In this document: piece after piece, positions 17,812 through 27,128 of the stretch
How positions within the stretch are numbered: the first letter of the stretch is position 1
Layout: each line of letters begins with the position of its first letter
DNA from: Methylococcales bacterium
GTDB lineage: Bacteria > Pseudomonadota > Gammaproteobacteria > Methylococcales > Methylomonadaceae
DNA length: 64,000 bases
Direction: 5' to 3'
Assembly (NCBI GenBank): GCA_026399015.1
Contig: JAPLRS010000033.1
Coordinates: 1-64,000 of the forward strand
Made by a program: the position numbers and the translations under genes
The notes under the pieces: generated by a model
The model's input: the letters and a program-made list of their open reading frames with translations, nothing else
What the model was told of the DNA's origin: nothing
Database searches by the model: none

Positions 17812-18909
17812 TTAGGCCGTTAACACACCTCGAATCACGCTGACAATTTTGTGAATATCTTCATCCGATAAGAAAGGACAAATAGGTAAAGCAAAACAAG
17901 TCTTAGCCACTGATTCCGTTACCGGCAAACTAACATTTGCATAAGCTTCTTTAAATACATTTTGTTGATGCAAAGGCACTGGATAATAAATCGCACAGCC
18001 AATTTGATTATCTTGCAGGGCTTTTAAAATCTCATCACGACGATCAGAAAGCACGACATATTGATGATAAACATGCTCACCTAATTTATCTTCATAAGGC
18101 GTAATAACAGGTAAATCTGCCATTAATTCCGCATATAAATGGGCAACATGACGACGACCTTGATTGTATTGATCAATACGCTTTAGCTTAGCTCTTAAAA
18201 TAACAGCCTGCATTTCATCCAAACGACTGTTATACCCAATTACATCATGGTAATAACGGATATCAGAGCCATGATTTCTTAATTGTTTAATCTTAGCCGC
18301 TGTATCATCAGAATTGGTAACCACTAAACCGCCATCACCAAAAGCACCTAAATTTTTACTTGGAAAGAAACTATAAGCACCTGCATCACCAATAGCTCCA
18401 GTTTGCTGACCTTTTATAGACGCACCAAAAGACTGACAACAATCTTCAATTAATTTTAAATTGTGTTTTTGACAAATCTCGACAATTTCTGCCATATCAG
18501 CCGGTTGACCAAATAAATGCACTGGCATAATGGCCTTAGTCTTTGGCGTAATGACTGCTTCAATCGCTTCTGGCGCAATGTTATAAGTGCGTGGATCAAT
18601 ATCTACAAAAACCGGAATAGCGCCTACATAAGCAATTGCTTCTGCCGTCGCAATAAAAGTAAAGGCAGTGGTAATCACTTCGTCGCCCGCGCCAATACCT
18701 TCTGCAATTAAAGCTAAATGCAGAGCGTCAGTTCCAGAGGCCACACCTATTGCATGCTTAACACCTAAGTAGGCTGCTGTTTCTTTTTCGAAGGCCTGCA
18801 CATTAGGACCTAAGATAAAAGAGCAGTTTTCAATTGTTTCAGCTAGACCACGCTCAACTTCCTCTTTAATTTCAGCATATTGAGCCTTAAGGTTTACCAT
18901 AGGTATCAT
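17812..18909 (-). CDS. gnnB: GnnB-type UDP-sugar 3-aminotransferase (DegT/DnrJ family)
   Basis: A pyridoxal-phosphate sugar aminotransferase of the DegT/DnrJ/EryC1 family, 365 residues. The cofactor lysine is Lys185 in FFPSKNLGAFGDGG, and the phosphate-binding GVASGTDAL is at 55-63. In Acidithiobacillus ferrooxidans GnnB transaminates the 3-keto product of GnnA to give UDP-GlcNAc3N, and gnnA and gnnB lie together with lpxA and lpxB. Here the order gnnA, gnnB, lpxB on one strand with gaps of 34 and 3 nt supports that role. The alternative, a WbpE-like enzyme of O-antigen synthesis, is less likely because no O-antigen genes surround it. Confidence 0.75.
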   Translation of the reverse strand: MIPMVNLKAQYAEIKEEVERGLAETIENCSFILGPNVQAFEKETAAYLGVKHAIGVASGTDALHLALIAEGIGAGDEVITTAFTFIATAEAIAYVGAIPVFVDIDPRTYNIAPEAIEAVITPKTKAIMPVHLFGQPADMAEIVEICQKHNLKLIEDCCQSFGASIKGQQTGAIGDAGAYSFFPSKNLGAFGDGGLVVTNSDDTAAKIKQLRNHGSDIRYYHDVIGYNSRLDEMQAVILRAKLKRIDQYNQGRRHVAHLYAELMADLPVITPYEDKLGEHVYHQYVVLSDRRDEILKALQDNQIGCAIYYPVPLHQQNVFKEAYANVSLPVTESVAKTCFALPICPFLSDEDIHKIVSVIRGVLTA

Positions 18910-18943
18910 ATTGTTTTTCGCCTTTCTTTATTTGAATGAGTAA

Positions 18944-19879
18944 TTATTTGTCGCCCAATAATTGGGTAATTTGAATTGCAGTTGCAAGGGCTCTTCGGCC
19001 AGCTTCGCCAGAAACGAGGGGATTAACACCGGTTTCGATACAATTAACAAAATGTTTGATTTCTTCCAGCAGAGCATCTCCACCCTCAAAAACAATTTCT
19101 TCCGTTTCTATTTCAGGAATACCAGGAAACATTTCTTTTTGACCGGTGCGATATTTACTTAACACCCTATTTTGAAAATCCACAGATACATAAGAGCTAG
19201 GTCTAAATAGACGCATCTTACGTTCCATCTTCATACTGATACGGCTGGCTGTTACGTTAGCAACGCAGCCATTTTTGAATAGTAATCTAGCATTAGCAAT
19301 GTCAGTGCCTTGGGTTAATACGGTAGTACCACTTGCATCTATACGCTCAACTTCTGAATCTACTAACGCTAAAATGATATCGATGTCATGAATCATTAAA
19401 TCTAACACCACACTTACGTCGTTAGCGCGTGGATTGAAAGGTGATAAACGATGAGACTCAATGAATAAAGGTTTTTCGTCTTTATCTAAACCTAATACTG
19501 CAGGATTAAAGCGCTCTAAATGACCGACTTGTAAAATAAGATTATTGGCTTTTGCAATCGCGATTAAATCATCTGCTTCTTCTACAGTCACGGTAATTGG
19601 TTTTTCAACTAAAACATGTGCGCCCGCATTAAGAAAATCTTTAGAAACTTGATGATGCAAAGTAGTCGGAACCACAATACTGACGGCATCAACCTCACCT
19701 AATAAAGACTGATAATCCGTTAAGGCTTTTGCACTAAATTTATCCGCAACGGCTTTTGCGGCTTCTTCATTAATATCAACAACAGCGATTAATTCACAGT
19801 TAGGCAATGAAGCATATTTTTCTGCATGAAATTTACCTAAATACCCCGTCCCGATAACTGCGCATTTTATTTTATTCAT
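18944..19879 (-). CDS. gnnA: GnnA-type UDP-GlcNAc 3-dehydrogenase (Gfo/Idh/MocA family)
   Basis: A 311-residue NAD-dependent sugar dehydrogenase. The N-terminal Rossmann motif GTGYLGKFHAEKY is at residues 10-22, and the family's EKP motif (VLVEKPITV) is near 90-98. GnnA oxidises the 3-hydroxyl of UDP-GlcNAc so that GnnB can aminate it, giving the precursor of lipid A with amide-linked acyl chains at positions 3 and 3'. The inference rests on family plus the operon with gnnB and lpxB. lpxA is not in the window. A WlbA/WbpB-type role in uronic-acid sugar synthesis is the alternative. Confidence 0.75.
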   Translation of the reverse strand: MNKIKCAVIGTGYLGKFHAEKYASLPNCELIAVVDINEEAAKAVADKFSAKALTDYQSLLGEVDAVSIVVPTTLHHQVSKDFLNAGAHVLVEKPITVTVEEADDLIAIAKANNLILQVGHLERFNPAVLGLDKDEKPLFIESHRLSPFNPRANDVSVVLDLMIHDIDIILALVDSEVERIDASGTTVLTQGTDIANARLLFKNGCVANVTASRISMKMERKMRLFRPSSYVSVDFQNRVLSKYRTGQKEMFPGIPEIETEEIVFEGGDALLEEIKHFVNCIETGVNPLVSGEAGRRALATAIQITQLLGDK

Positions 19880-20315
19880 TCACTTTAAAAAGATTGAGTT
19901 AATTACCATTGAATCCCGTTAAATAGGGACTCATATTATTAATTTAAAGGATATTGTAATCCATCAGCACACTTTCATAAACTTTTGTCACTACAGGATT
20001 TTTCAACAAATCCGTTTTAACTTACGCACTCAAGGCTTACAAACATTTATAGCATTTTTATTTGTTAAATAATTTTCTAAAAGTACAGTATTTTTATTGC
20101 ACAATATTCGAATCACAGTATAATATTTTAAAAGTTTAGTTTGACAAATGGAAATAACGCATACTTTATGAGCTTATTATATTTAAGGCATGCCGTTAAT
20201 ACAAAAGACACACTAAGGCTCTATTATTGTTCGAGCATTCTGTAAAGAATTGTATCTATCAATCTAATTGTCAAATAATCTATAAGACTAATCACTTAAA
20301 AAGTGGAGATTATAA
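19880..20315. other. 436-bp divergent intergenic region
   Basis: An AT-rich, non-coding stretch between gnnA (minus) and the TorF-like gene (plus). It holds the promoter candidate at 20097-20124 and a second TTGACA at 20141-20146 with a poor -10 (CTTTAT, 17-bp spacing). The long leader, about 180 nt, ahead of the outer-membrane protein gene could carry post-transcriptional control, but no known riboswitch fold was recognised. Confidence 0.5.
20097..20124 (+). promoter_or_regulatory. Promoter candidate for the TorF-like gene
   Basis: TTGCAC (20097-20102), a 16-bp spacer and a perfect TATAAT (20119-20124). The transcript would start near 20131 and carry a leader of about 185 nt. Confidence 0.5.
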
Positions 20316-21116
20316 ATGAGTACACAGGCCAAATTCAGTTTTTTGTCAAACTTAGCAAAAAAACAAAATATTATCTTGCTGAGTTTTATTCTAATTTCAC
20401 CTACATGCGCTAATGCTGATGTTCACGCTAGCATTACAGGCACTAACAATAACGTTGATAGATGGTTTTCAAAAAGTCATAGCGAATGGGCCATCAAAGC
20501 TGATGTCGATTACGAACATAGCTCTGGTTTTTATGCTGGAAGTAAAATAGGTACTATCAAATTCGTCAGAAGCATAGAAGATGATGAAACAAGAATGCCA
20601 GTAGGACAACCAGCAGCAGTTGAAATAACACCCTATGTTGGTTATACCTATACTTTTAACAACGACTGGAAACTAGGCACTGAAGTTAACAGATATATCT
20701 ATACTGGCGATATCTGCGGACACCCTGCCGATTACAATGAATATTACTTAATTGCCCATTATCAAGATTTAGTGACAGCTAAAGCTTCTTTAGCTAATGA
20801 TTTCTGGGGCACTAATCACAACGTATTTAATTACGAAACAATTGCTAGATACCCAGTTACCGACTATATAGATGTTTCTGGCGGCGGCGGTTATAGCGCA
20901 ACCAGAGGTGCAGTAGGTTCAGACCATGCCTTCTGGAATGCTGGCTTTACCTATTTCTACAAAATTGTTTCTTTAGACTTCCGTTATATGGACGCTACAA
21001 AGTTCTCAGTTATTGGACCTAATAACGGCGAAATGTTTATGTTACCCAATAAAGATGCTTATGAACCCCCCGTAGTTGACTCTACTTTCGTGTTCTCGGT
21101 TTCAGCTGGTATCTAA
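20316..21116 (+). CDS. TorF-family outer-membrane beta-barrel protein
   Basis: A 266-residue exported protein with a signal peptide (hydrophobic [16 protein letters not shown], cleavage after residues 32-35). Alternating strands rich in aromatic residues end in a short barrel strand ([11 protein letters not shown]). The layout [26 protein letters not shown] fits the TorF (TIGR02001) putative porins. A GTGGAGATTATAA site precedes the ATG well. Substrate is unknown. The gene is monocistronic and divergent from gnnA, so it is probably regulated separately. Confidence 0.72.
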   Translation: MSTQAKFSFLSNLAKKQNIILLSFILISPTCANADVHASITGTNNNVDRWFSKSHSEWAIKADVDYEHSSGFYAGSKIGTIKFVRSIEDDETRMPVGQPAAVEITPYVGYTYTFNNDWKLGTEVNRYIYTGDICGHPADYNEYYLIAHYQDLVTAKASLANDFWGTNHNVFNYETIARYPVTDYIDVSGGGGYSATRGAVGSDHAFWNAGFTYFYKIVSLDFRYMDATKFSVIGPNNGEMFMLPNKDAYEPPVVDSTFVFSVSAGI

Positions 21117-21331
21117 AATTCAGTAGCAAGATATAAATCTTCTACTTTTTGCCTTGCCCAAGGTGTTTTTCTTAAGAACTTAAGACTAGATTTAATACTA
21201 GGTTCATGATTAAAACACCTTATATCAATTATCTCCCCCAAATCATCCCAGCCGTAATGGCCAACAAGCCTAGTTAATATAGTTTCTAACGATAAACCAT
21301 GTAATGGATTATTAGGTTGAACAGTACTCAC
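21113..21331 (-). CDS. VF530-family DUF2132 DNA-binding protein
   Basis: A 72-residue protein of the VF530 family, named after a Vibrio fischeri protein with a double-helix DNA-binding fold. The family segments [21 protein letters not shown] and [23 protein letters not shown] are nearly complete. The start is GTG at 21331 with a GGAG site about 8 nt upstream. It lies 20 nt after a 55-residue gene and appears co-transcribed with uvrB. It overlaps the 3' end of the convergent TorF-like gene by 4 nt. Confidence 0.88.
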   Translation of the reverse strand: MSTVQPNNPLHGLSLETILTRLVGHYGWDDLGEIIDIRCFNHEPSIKSSLKFLRKTPWARQKVEDLYLATEF

Positions 21332-21351
21332 AAAAAATACTCCACTAGTTG

Positions 21352-21519
21352 TTAATGATTTTCAGAAGACGTTACAACTTCTATAGACTTGGATTCCTTT
21401 TTTGCCGCTGCTTTTTCTGCATTTGACAAATAGGTCCCTATAAATATAAAACCCATAATAAGGATATAAACCACTGACGCCACACGCCGCGCCTTTTTGC
21501 TTTCTTCATAATTTGACAT
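21352..21519 (-). CDS. Small single-span membrane protein, unknown function
   Basis: A 55-residue reading frame in the uvrB to VF530 interval. It has a charged N-terminus (EESKKARR), one hydrophobic segment of about 18 residues ([15 protein letters not shown]) and a Lys/Ala/Ser-rich tail, so an inner-membrane anchor is expected. The ATG at 21519 is preceded by AGAGGG with good spacing. Position between two same-strand genes with short gaps supports translation. No family was recognised. Confidence 0.65.
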   Translation of the reverse strand: MSNYEESKKARRVASVVYILIMGFIFIGTYLSNAEKAAAKKESKSIEVVTSSENH

Positions 21520-21561
21520 TGCCACCCTCTAATCTCAACTTTTTATTTTTTATTAAACGCA

Positions 21562-23568
21562 TTACACCAACAATTGATCTTGTAACTTTTTAATCTCGTC
21601 CCGAAGCCTTGCAGCTTGTTCAAATTCTAAATTTTTAGCATAACGATACATTTCGTCTTCTAACTGCTTTATCTTCTTGCCCGCCTGCTTAGGCGTCATC
21701 GCACTATAATCTGCTTTATGTTCTGCAACCTTACTTAAAGGCTTATCCGCAGAAACACCTGAGCCAGGTATAGAAACTTGTAGAATATCCGTTATAGACT
21801 TAAATATTGTCGCAGGTTTAATATTATGTTCAATATTAAATTGATGTTGTTTTTCTCTGCGCCTCTCAGTTTCTTCTATCGCTTGCTGCATTGATTTAGT
21901 GATACGATCACCGTATAGAATCGCTTTACCATGACTATTTCTGGCAGCCCGTCCAATGGTTTGGATTAAAGACACTACAGACCTTAAAAAACCTTCTTTA
22001 TCGGCGTCTAAAATAGCGACCAAAGAAACTTCTGGAATATCCAAGCCTTCTCTTAATAAGTTAATACCGACCAAGACATCAAATTTACCTAACCGTAAAT
22101 CTCGAATAATCTCCACCCTTTCAACTGTATCAATATCTGAGTGTAAATACCGTACCCGAACTCCGTGTTCGGTTAAATATTCGGTTAAATCCTCTGACAT
22201 CCTTTTTGTTAGAGTAGTCACCAAAACTCGTTCGTTAACTGAAACACGTAAATTAATCTCTGATAGCAAATCATCAACCTGTGTCGTAGCAGGCCTAACT
22301 TCAACTACTGGATCTAATAAACCGGTCGGCCTAACCACTTGTTCTGCAAACACACCCGAGTGTGCTTTTTCATAAGGCCCTGGTGTCGCTGAAACATAAA
22401 TTCGCTGTGGTGATTTAAGCTCAAACTCATCAAACATTAAGGGTCTATTATCCAAAGCAGACGGTAATCTAAATCCGTACTCAACTAAAGTCTCTTTACG
22501 CGACCTATCTCCCTTATACATGGCACCAATTTGCGGTATTGTCACATGACTTTCATCAATAATAACCAAAGCATCATCTGGTAAATAATCAAACATAGTA
22601 GGCGGAGATTCGCCCGATGCCCTGCCCGACAAATACCGCGAATAGTTTTCAATGCCTGAACAATAACCGACTTCTAATATCATCTCGATATCAAACAAGG
22701 TTCGCTGTTCAAGTCTTTGCGCCTCTACTAACTTATTAAGCGCATGCAATTGCTCTAAACGCTCTTTTAATTCAATTTTAATAGATTCTACAGCCATTAA
22801 TAACTGTTCTCTTGGCGTCACATAATGGCTTTTAGGATAAACCGTATAACGCGCGACGCGATTAATAATTTCTCCTGTTAAAGGATCAAATAGAGATAAG
22901 CGTTCTATTTCATCATCAAACAGCTCAATTCTTAAAGCCTCACTATCTGATTCAGCAGGAAAAACATCAATAACTTCACCACGCACTCGATAAGTTGCCC
23001 TACGCAGCTCAACATCATTTCGGGTATATTGCATTTCGGTTAATCGACGCAAGATATCCCGTTGTTTAATTAGGTCACCTTTCACCAAATGTAAAACCAT
23101 TTGGAAATATGATTCAGGTTCCCCTAAACCATAAATCGCCGACACCGTTGCCACAATAATCGTATCGGGTCTTTCTAATAAGGCTTTAGTTGCAGACAAC
23201 CGCATCTGCTCAATATGCTCATTGATGGCGGCATCTTTATCAATAAAGGTATCTGATGCCGGCACATAAGCCTCAGGCTGATAATAATCGTAATAAGAGA
23301 CAAAATACTCAACGCTATTTTCTGGAAAGAATTCTTTCATCTCTCCATATAATTGCGCAGCTAAGGTTTTATTAGGCGCCATAATCATAGCCGGTCTTTG
23401 CACCGTATTTATCACGTTGGCAATGGTAAAGGTTTTACCCGAACCTGTTACACCCAATAGAGTTTGATGCACTTCACCATCATTCAAACCTTCAACCAAT
23501 TCATTAATTGCAGTAGGTTGATCTCCGGCAGGAGAAAATCGACTGTGAATTTTAAATTCTTTTTTCAA
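21562..23568 (-). CDS. uvrB: Excinuclease ABC subunit B
   Basis: The damage-verifying helicase of nucleotide excision repair. The Walker A motif [10 protein letters not shown] is near residues 39-48, the beta-hairpin region [12 protein letters not shown] near 90-105, the DEAD-like box (VIIDESHVT) near 335, and the UvrC-binding UVR motif at the extreme C-terminus ([17 protein letters not shown]). At 668 residues it has full length. The start is TTG at 23568 with a GTGAG site upstream. Two small genes follow on the same strand. Confidence 0.97.
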   Translation of the reverse strand: MKKEFKIHSRFSPAGDQPTAINELVEGLNDGEVHQTLLGVTGSGKTFTIANVINTVQRPAMIMAPNKTLAAQLYGEMKEFFPENSVEYFVSYYDYYQPEAYVPASDTFIDKDAAINEHIEQMRLSATKALLERPDTIIVATVSAIYGLGEPESYFQMVLHLVKGDLIKQRDILRRLTEMQYTRNDVELRRATYRVRGEVIDVFPAESDSEALRIELFDDEIERLSLFDPLTGEIINRVARYTVYPKSHYVTPREQLLMAVESIKIELKERLEQLHALNKLVEAQRLEQRTLFDIEMILEVGYCSGIENYSRYLSGRASGESPPTMFDYLPDDALVIIDESHVTIPQIGAMYKGDRSRKETLVEYGFRLPSALDNRPLMFDEFELKSPQRIYVSATPGPYEKAHSGVFAEQVVRPTGLLDPVVEVRPATTQVDDLLSEINLRVSVNERVLVTTLTKRMSEDLTEYLTEHGVRVRYLHSDIDTVERVEIIRDLRLGKFDVLVGINLLREGLDIPEVSLVAILDADKEGFLRSVVSLIQTIGRAARNSHGKAILYGDRITKSMQQAIEETERRREKQHQFNIEHNIKPATIFKSITDILQVSIPGSGVSADKPLSKVAEHKADYSAMTPKQAGKKIKQLEDEMYRYAKNLEFEQAARLRDEIKKLQDQLLV

Positions 23569-23607
23569 TGTTTATCTCACTAGACAGATTTTTTTAACTT
23601 AGGGTTA

Positions 23608-23636
23608 TTAGCAAGAAACACTACATAGCGTATAAT
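23608..23636 (+). promoter_or_regulatory. Promoter of the aminotransferase gene
   Basis: TTAGCA (23608-23613), a 17-bp spacer and a perfect TATAAT (23631-23636), about 40 nt before the ATG at 23674. Confidence 0.5.
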
Positions 23637-23673
23637 CACGAGCATTTATGACAATTCTCTTACATGGCGGAAT

Positions 23674-24855
23674 ATGAGCATTACACTTTCAAATAGAGTT
23701 AAAGCAGTTAAACCATCACCCACTTTAGCAATTACTGCCAGAGCAGCACAAATGCGTGCAGCAGGTAAGGATATTATTGGGCTTGGTGCTGGCGAACCTG
23801 ACTTCGATACACCAGATCATATTAAAGCAGCCGCCATTAAAGCCTTAGATAGTGGCTTTACTAAATATACCGCAGTTGATGGCACTGCAGGCTTAAAAAA
23901 AGCGATTATTGCTAAATTCAAACAAGATAACGGCCTAGAATACCAACCTAAACAAGTCTTAGTATCTTGTGGTGGCAAACAAAGTTCATTCAACTTAACG
24001 CAAGCTCTACTTAATGCGGGTGATGAAGTTATCATTCCAGCACCGTTCTGGGTATCTTATCCTGACATGGTTTTATTAGCTGACGGCGTACCTGTCATTA
24101 TCGAAACCACTCAAGAACAACATTTTAAAATCACTCCAGCTCAACTTCGCGCTGCGATTACCGATAAAACCCGCTTAATTTTTATTAACAGCCCATCGAA
24201 TCCATCGGGCGTCGCTTATAACCTAGACGAACTTAAAGCCCTAGGTGATGTATTAGCGGATTATCCAAATATTATTATAGCCACAGATGACATGTACGAG
24301 CACATCCTTTGGAATCAAGGCTCATTTGTGAACATTTTAAATGCACATCCAGAATTTTACGACCGTACTGTAGTCATGAATGGGGTTTCTAAAGCTTATT
24401 CAATGACGGGTTGGCGCATTGGTTATGCAGCAGGCCCTGCAGACTTGATTGAAGCCATGTGCACCATTCAATCACAAAGCACTTCTAACCCAACTTCAAT
24501 ATCACAATATGCCGCAGAAGCCGCTTTAACTGGTGACCAAAGCTTTATTACTGATATGTGCGTAGAGTTTAAAAAACGTCACGATTATGTGGTAGCGGAG
24601 TTAAATAGTATTGATGGCATCGAATGCTTAGAAACGGATGGCACCTTCTATGTATTCCCAAATGTACAAAAATTAATAGATCGCTTAGACGGCATTAATA
24701 ATGATTTGGAGTTTTCTGATTATTTAATCGAAAAAGCCGGCGTTGCTTTAGTACCAGGTTCCGCTTTTGGCTCAGAAGGTCATATCAGAATCTCTATCGC
24801 TACCAGCATGGCAAACTTACAAAACGCTTTAGAGCGTATCAAAAACGCTATTTAA
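23674..24855 (+). CDS. aspC: Aspartate aminotransferase, class I subgroup Ib
   Basis: A pyridoxal-phosphate aminotransferase, 393 residues, that interconverts aspartate and 2-oxoglutarate with oxaloacetate and glutamate. The cofactor lysine is Lys240 in GVSKAYSMTGWRIGY. The N-terminal LGAGEPDFDTPDHI and the NSPSNPSGVAY motif are typical of the Ib (gamma) subgroup found in Thermus, rhizobia and many proteobacteria. Some members also act on prephenate or aromatic substrates, so the substrate range is uncertain. It is divergent from uvrB and monocistronic. Confidence 0.88.
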   Translation: MSITLSNRVKAVKPSPTLAITARAAQMRAAGKDIIGLGAGEPDFDTPDHIKAAAIKALDSGFTKYTAVDGTAGLKKAIIAKFKQDNGLEYQPKQVLVSCGGKQSSFNLTQALLNAGDEVIIPAPFWVSYPDMVLLADGVPVIIETTQEQHFKITPAQLRAAITDKTRLIFINSPSNPSGVAYNLDELKALGDVLADYPNIIIATDDMYEHILWNQGSFVNILNAHPEFYDRTVVMNGVSKAYSMTGWRIGYAAGPADLIEAMCTIQSQSTSNPTSISQYAAEAALTGDQSFITDMCVEFKKRHDYVVAELNSIDGIECLETDGTFYVFPNVQKLIDRLDGINNDLEFSDYLIEKAGVALVPGSAFGSEGHIRISIATSMANLQNALERIKNAI

Positions 24856-24883
24856 AATTAGTTTTTACTAGCTACACAACTTA

Positions 24884-24914
24884 TCAACTTCCCAAACAGA
24901 GTTTGGGAAGTTGA
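24884..24914. terminator. Perfect 14-bp hairpin between convergent genes
   Basis: TCAACTTCCCAAAC (24884-24897) and its exact inverse (24901-24914) are separated by AGA. It lies between the ends of aspC and gloA. Neither strand has a proper T-run after it, so it may act as a Rho-independent terminator only weakly or protect mRNA 3' ends. Confidence 0.65.
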
Positions 24915-24925
24915 ATCTAAATATT

Positions 24926-25366
24926 TTACCAAGCGCCTGTATTTACCATAGAGACCCAAGGTTCTTGTGGCTCTAATGGCTGACCTTTTTGTAAAAACTC
25001 AATGGATATTCCATCTGGCGATCTAATAAAAGCCATATAGCCATCACGCGGTGGCCTGTTAATAAGCACACCTTTTTCGGCTAGATTCGCACAAGTTTTA
25101 TAAATATCATCTACCTCAAACGCAAGATGACCAAAATTACGTCCACCCGTATAATCTTCAGTATCCCAGTTGTAGGTTAATTCTAACAAAGGCGCTTCTG
25201 AGTTTAAGGCTTGCTCGGCGTCTAACGGCGCATACAAATATACCAAAGTAAAACGCCCTGCTTCACTTTCATATCGACGACTTTCAACTAAGCCTAATTT
25301 ATTACAAAAAAAGTCCAAAGACTCGACTAAATCTTTAACCCGAATCATAGTATGTAAATAACGCAT
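24926..25366 (-). CDS. gloA: Lactoylglutathione lyase (glyoxalase I)
   Basis: Converts the hemithioacetal of methylglyoxal and glutathione to lactoylglutathione in the cytoplasm. The four metal ligands of the VOC fold can be placed at His5, Glu62, His80 and Glu123, matching the E. coli GloA pattern. At 146 residues it is slightly longer than E. coli (135), with a short tail rich in Pro and Glu. The [13 protein letters not shown] segment is diagnostic. Confidence 0.9.
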   Translation of the reverse strand: MRYLHTMIRVKDLVESLDFFCNKLGLVESRRYESEAGRFTLVYLYAPLDAEQALNSEAPLLELTYNWDTEDYTGGRNFGHLAFEVDDIYKTCANLAEKGVLINRPPRDGYMAFIRSPDGISIEFLQKGQPLEPQEPWVSMVNTGAW

Positions 25367-25454
25367 CGTGTTTTGTATCCTAACTCTCTAAAAATTATTG
25401 CACAGTATTAAGTTTCTTCCGCTTTAATGAAGCGGACTTAGGGAAAGTTTTATG

Positions 25455-26867
25455 CTAATTAACAGCTTTTCCTAATTTGCTATGTTTAAAAGAATAAGCA
25501 AAATACACACTCAAACCTAATACCAACCAAACAACAAATCGCAACCAAGTAATTGCCGGCAAAAACGCCATTAAAGACCCACAAGATAAAATACCTAAAA
25601 CAGGGAACAATGGATTTAAAGGTGCACGGAAAGGTCTATGAAGATCAGCATGCGTTATACGCAAAACAACCACACCTAAACAAACCAACACAAAAGCGGC
25701 CAAAGTGCCAATATTAACCAACTCAGCCAACTCCCCTAGAGGTACCAAGCCAGCAATTAAAGCCATAACGACACCTGTAATAACTATGACTCTAACTGGA
25801 GTTTGAGTTTTTTCATTAACTTGACTGAAGAATGGCGATAACAATCCATCCCTAGACATGGCAAAAATAATGCGTGTTAAACCATAATACAAAACCAACA
25901 TAACCGTTGTTAAACCAGAAATAACGCCTGTAGAAATAACAGCAGCCCCCCATTTATAGCCCAATAAACTTAAAGCATGAGCCACAGGCGAGGAAACATT
26001 TAGCTCTTTATAATTTACAACGCCAGTTAATAAACCTGACACCACAATATAAATGATAGTACAAAAAATCAGGGAACTGACAATACCAAACGGCAAATCT
26101 CGCTGCGGATTTTTAGCTTCCTCAGCAGCAGTAGACACCGCATCAAACCCTACATAAGCAAAGAACACTAAAGATGCACCTGCTAAAACCCCGGCGGTTT
26201 TTCCATCTGGCAAAGTTTGAAACCATCCAAAAGGCATAAACGGCTGCCAGTTATCAGGATTAACATTAAACGTCGCAATACCAATAAAGATTGCAATGGT
26301 CACTAACTTAACAGCGACCATAATATTATTAGCTTTAGCACTGTGCTTTACACCGGCAATTAATAAAAACATTAATATCAAGATAATAGCAGCAGCTGGC
26401 AAATTTATGATTCCGCCCAAAACCGGCGCCTTAGTTAAACTTTCAGGTAAACCAATACCAATCGCAGTCAGAGCGTTATTTAAATAACCCGACCATCCAT
26501 TAGCTACCGCAGCAACAGAAATTGCATATTCTAATAATAAATCCCAACCAATAATAAAGGCGATCAACTCACCAAATGCTGCATAGCTATAGCCATAAGC
26601 ACTTCCACACCCCCCAATAGCGGCTGATAATTCGGCATAAGATAAGGCAGCAAAAGCACAGGCTAAGCCCGCGACAACAAAAGAAAGAACGATGGCCGGC
26701 CCCGCTTGGGTAGCCGCAGCAATACCAGTAAGCACAAATATTCCCGTACCAATAATGGCACCCACGCCTAAAAAGGCTAAATCCCAAGCAGATAAACAAC
26801 GTTTAAGAATCTGACTTTCATCAGAATGAGCGTCTATTTGCTTAGTTCGAAAAATCTTATGCGCCAT
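25455..26867 (-). CDS. APC-family amino-acid permease
   Basis: A 470-residue inner-membrane transporter with about twelve hydrophobic segments. The first helix carries the APC signature GVGAIIGTGIFVLTG near residues 34-48. Resemblance is to the cationic amino-acid transporter branch (YfnA/CAT-like). The ATG at 26867 has an AGGTGG site upstream, so it is preferred over a GTG four codons earlier. Substrate cannot be assigned from sequence. Genes on both sides are unrelated in function. Confidence 0.85.
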   Translation of the reverse strand: MAHKIFRTKQIDAHSDESQILKRCLSAWDLAFLGVGAIIGTGIFVLTGIAAATQAGPAIVLSFVVAGLACAFAALSYAELSAAIGGCGSAYGYSYAAFGELIAFIIGWDLLLEYAISVAAVANGWSGYLNNALTAIGIGLPESLTKAPVLGGIINLPAAAIILILMFLLIAGVKHSAKANNIMVAVKLVTIAIFIGIATFNVNPDNWQPFMPFGWFQTLPDGKTAGVLAGASLVFFAYVGFDAVSTAAEEAKNPQRDLPFGIVSSLIFCTIIYIVVSGLLTGVVNYKELNVSSPVAHALSLLGYKWGAAVISTGVISGLTTVMLVLYYGLTRIIFAMSRDGLLSPFFSQVNEKTQTPVRVIVITGVVMALIAGLVPLGELAELVNIGTLAAFVLVCLGVVVLRITHADLHRPFRAPLNPLFPVLGILSCGSLMAFLPAITWLRFVVWLVLGLSVYFAYSFKHSKLGKAVN

Positions 26868-26910
26868 ATATTGAACCACCTATGCTGATTGTAAGAATTA
26901 AGAAAGAATA

Positions 26911-27120
26911 TTAATAATGCGGTGGAATCTCATCTGCCATTTCACCCGCATGTTGAGTTTCAGTAGAGATACTTTTAATACGGTCATTTAGCATTTTACA
27001 CGTTGCTTCAAGGCGCGTAATTTGCAGTTGTTGCTGGCTAACAATACGATTTAAATCTTGCAATAAATCATCTTGATAAGCAGCTTTAATTTCTAATTCG
27101 ATTAATCGGTCATTAGCCAT
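26911..27120 (-). CDS. slyX: SlyX family protein
   Basis: A 69-residue coiled-coil protein with the SlyX pattern: ELEIKAAYQDDLLQDLNRIVSQQQLQI and a C-terminal PPHY. Function in the cell is unknown in any organism I can name. It lies 8 nt after hemN on the same strand, so it is co-transcribed. Confidence 0.9.
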   Translation of the reverse strand: MANDRLIELEIKAAYQDDLLQDLNRIVSQQQLQITRLEATCKMLNDRIKSISTETQHAGEMADEIPPHY

Positions 27121-27128
27121 AAAGATCT

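Noticed and set aside
21956-22375. 139-residue plus-strand frame inside uvrB
   Set aside because: Antisense shadow of the uvrB coding sequence, rich in Lys, Ser and Thr with no family resemblance.
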